Shown here: positions 63,131 to 64,000 of the stretch, one piece after another
Layout of the letters: each line of letters starts with the position of its first letter
Numbering within the stretch: position 1 is the stretch's first letter
Source of the DNA: Endobugula sp965214375
GTDB lineage: Bacteria > Pseudomonadota > Gammaproteobacteria > Pseudomonadales > Cellvibrionaceae
Assembly (NCBI GenBank): GCA_965214375.1
Contig: OZ243947.1
Span: 2,356,001-2,420,000 of the forward strand
Length of the DNA stretch: 64,000 bases
Direction: 5' to 3'
Made by a program: the position numbers and the translations under genes
Notes under the pieces: model-generated
Told to the model about the DNA's origin: nothing
Seen by the model: the letters and a program-made list of their open reading frames with translations, nothing else
Database searches by the model: none

Positions 63131-64000
63131 ATGAAAGTGCTTTTAATGACAGTGGCGGCAAGTGTCTTGTGGACAAATGTTGTACTTGCTGGAGATTATG
63201 CCGAGCGCGATGATGTTGAGCAGTTTGTTGATGAAATGGTTGTTGAACATCAATTCTCTCGTGAGCAAATGCAGGCATGGTTGGCACAAGCCGAAAAAAA
63301 GCAAAGTATTCTGGATGCTATTTCCCGCCCCGCTGAAAAAACACTCACATGGGCGCGTTATCGTAATATATTCCTGACTAAATCACGTATTGAAAAAGGT
63401 ATTGAATTTTGGCGAGCCAATGAAGAAACACTAGCGCGTGCAGAAAAAGAATTTGGTGTCCCTGCAGAAATCATTGTTGCTATTATTGGTGTGGAAACAC
63501 GTTATGGAAGGAATAAAGGCCGTTTCCGGGTTATGGATGCCTTGAGTACGTTGGGTTTTGACTATCCACGCAGAGCAAAATTTTTTCGCAAAGAACTAAA
63601 GCAGTTCTTTTTATTGGCGCGAGAACAAAAACAAGATCCATTAAGCTTGTTAGGTTCGTATGCGGGCGCCATGGGTTATGGTCAGTTTATTCCTTCCAGC
63701 TACCGTGCTTATGCGGTGGATTATACCAATGATGGCTTTGCGGATATCTGGAATAATCCGGTCGATGCGATTGGCAGTGTGGCGAATTATTTTAAAGAGC
63801 ATGGATGGAAGCCAGATGAACCTGTGACAGTGCGTTCGCGAATTGCTAATGAATATGATCAGTCGTTGTTAAATGATTCATTAAAACCCAAGCACACCGT
63901 GCAACAACTACAGGCTAAGGGTTACAAGCCAGTGGTAACCTTGGCAGACCAGCCAGCAAATATCATGCGTTTAGAGGGAAAAAGCGGCGCTGAATTTTGG
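63131..64000 (+). CDS. mltB: Lytic murein transglycosylase B (partial, runs off the window)
   Basis: Open to the right edge, 290 codons visible. A signal peptide (MKVLLMTVAASVLWTNVVLA) is followed by the MltB catalytic domain with the glutamate in IIGVETRYGRNKGRFRV, then GYGQFIPSSYRAYAVDY and the calcium-site-like NDGFADIWN. It cleaves peptidoglycan to 1,6-anhydroMurNAc products, the source of the sugar recycled by AmgK-MurU. GGGGAA lies 7 bases upstream. The order rodA-mltB is typical of the group. Confidence 0.95.
   Translation, partial: MKVLLMTVAASVLWTNVVLAGDYAERDDVEQFVDEMVVEHQFSREQMQAWLAQAEKKQSILDAISRPAEKTLTWARYRNIFLTKSRIEKGIEFWRANEETLARAEKEFGVPAEIIVAIIGVETRYGRNKGRFRVMDALSTLGFDYPRRAKFFRKELKQFFLLAREQKQDPLSLLGSYAGAMGYGQFIPSSYRAYAVDYTNDGFADIWNNPVDAIGSVANYFKEHGWKPDEPVTVRSRIANEYDQSLLNDSLKPKHTVQQLQAKGYKPVVTLADQPANIMRLEGKSGAEFW

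Noticed and set aside
1..64000. CRISPR array, tRNA or rRNA genes
   Set aside because: Reading the spacers on both strands I found no regularly spaced repeats and no cloverleaf-like or rRNA sequence; a covariance-model search would be more sensitive.

Overview
This window comes from a gammaproteobacterium of the Pseudomonas/Cellvibrio side of the class, with moderate to low GC by eye. The placement rests on gene order. Four blocks follow the order familiar from Pseudomonas relatives: murU-amgK / lptD-surA-pdxA-rsmA-apaG-apaH; rpe-gph-trpE...trpG-trpD-trpC...crp-osmC; purD-purH-fis-dusB-DUF3426-prmA-accC-accB-aroQ-dsbD; and proA-nadD-rsfS-rlmH-mrdA-rodA-mltB. I see no tRNA, rRNA or CRISPR array.

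Layout. 0.3-6.2 kb: a lipid-modification operon (NTF2-like, SDR, FAD oxidoreductase, DUF1365, cyclopropane-fatty-acid synthase, DUF2878, a broken tail gene) behind a sequence resembling a ChrR-type ECF sigma promoter. 6.2-13 kb (minus): apaH, apaG, rsmA, pdxA, surA, lptD. 13-16 kb: MurNAc recycling genes amgK-murU, then a LysR regulator divergent from a 53-codon gene. 16-25 kb: tcdA, malic enzyme, broken msrP and msrQ, an alkyltransferase-like gene, a SprT-like gene, a broken MORN/C13-peptidase gene, a TSUP transporter and a DUF3530 protein. 25-34 kb: rpe, broken gph, trp genes, NfeD/slipin pair, crp and osmC. 34-45 kb: purine, fis-dusB, prmA, accBC, aroQ and dsbD. 45-51 kb: lapD-like gene, DUF2333 gene, broken polB. 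50.7-54.1 kb: an AT-rich island with a tyrosine recombinase and two convergent broken genes bounded by a 26-bp inverted repeat. 54-57 kb: PhoPQ-like two-component operon. 57-64 kb: proA to mltB, the last cut by the window end.

Two themes stand out. First, at least eight loci carry nonsense codons or frameshifts (tail gene of the first operon, msrP, msrQ, MORN-C13, gph, polB, and both island genes), while every gene expected to be essential is intact. All three stop codons are used, so this looks like real gene decay rather than a changed genetic code or general base-calling error. Several losses (msrPQ, gph, polB) hit repair of oxidative or DNA damage.

Second, the island has the architecture of an invertible DNA element. 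A tyrosine recombinase is followed by an inverted repeat that spans its own stop codon and the start codon of the next gene. The matching repeat covers the start codon of an oppositely oriented cyclopropane-synthase-like gene 2.3 kb away. Inversion would swap which gene lies directly behind the recombinase. This is the best candidate here for something undescribed. It rests only on the repeat and the gene layout, and both cargo genes are interrupted in this copy.
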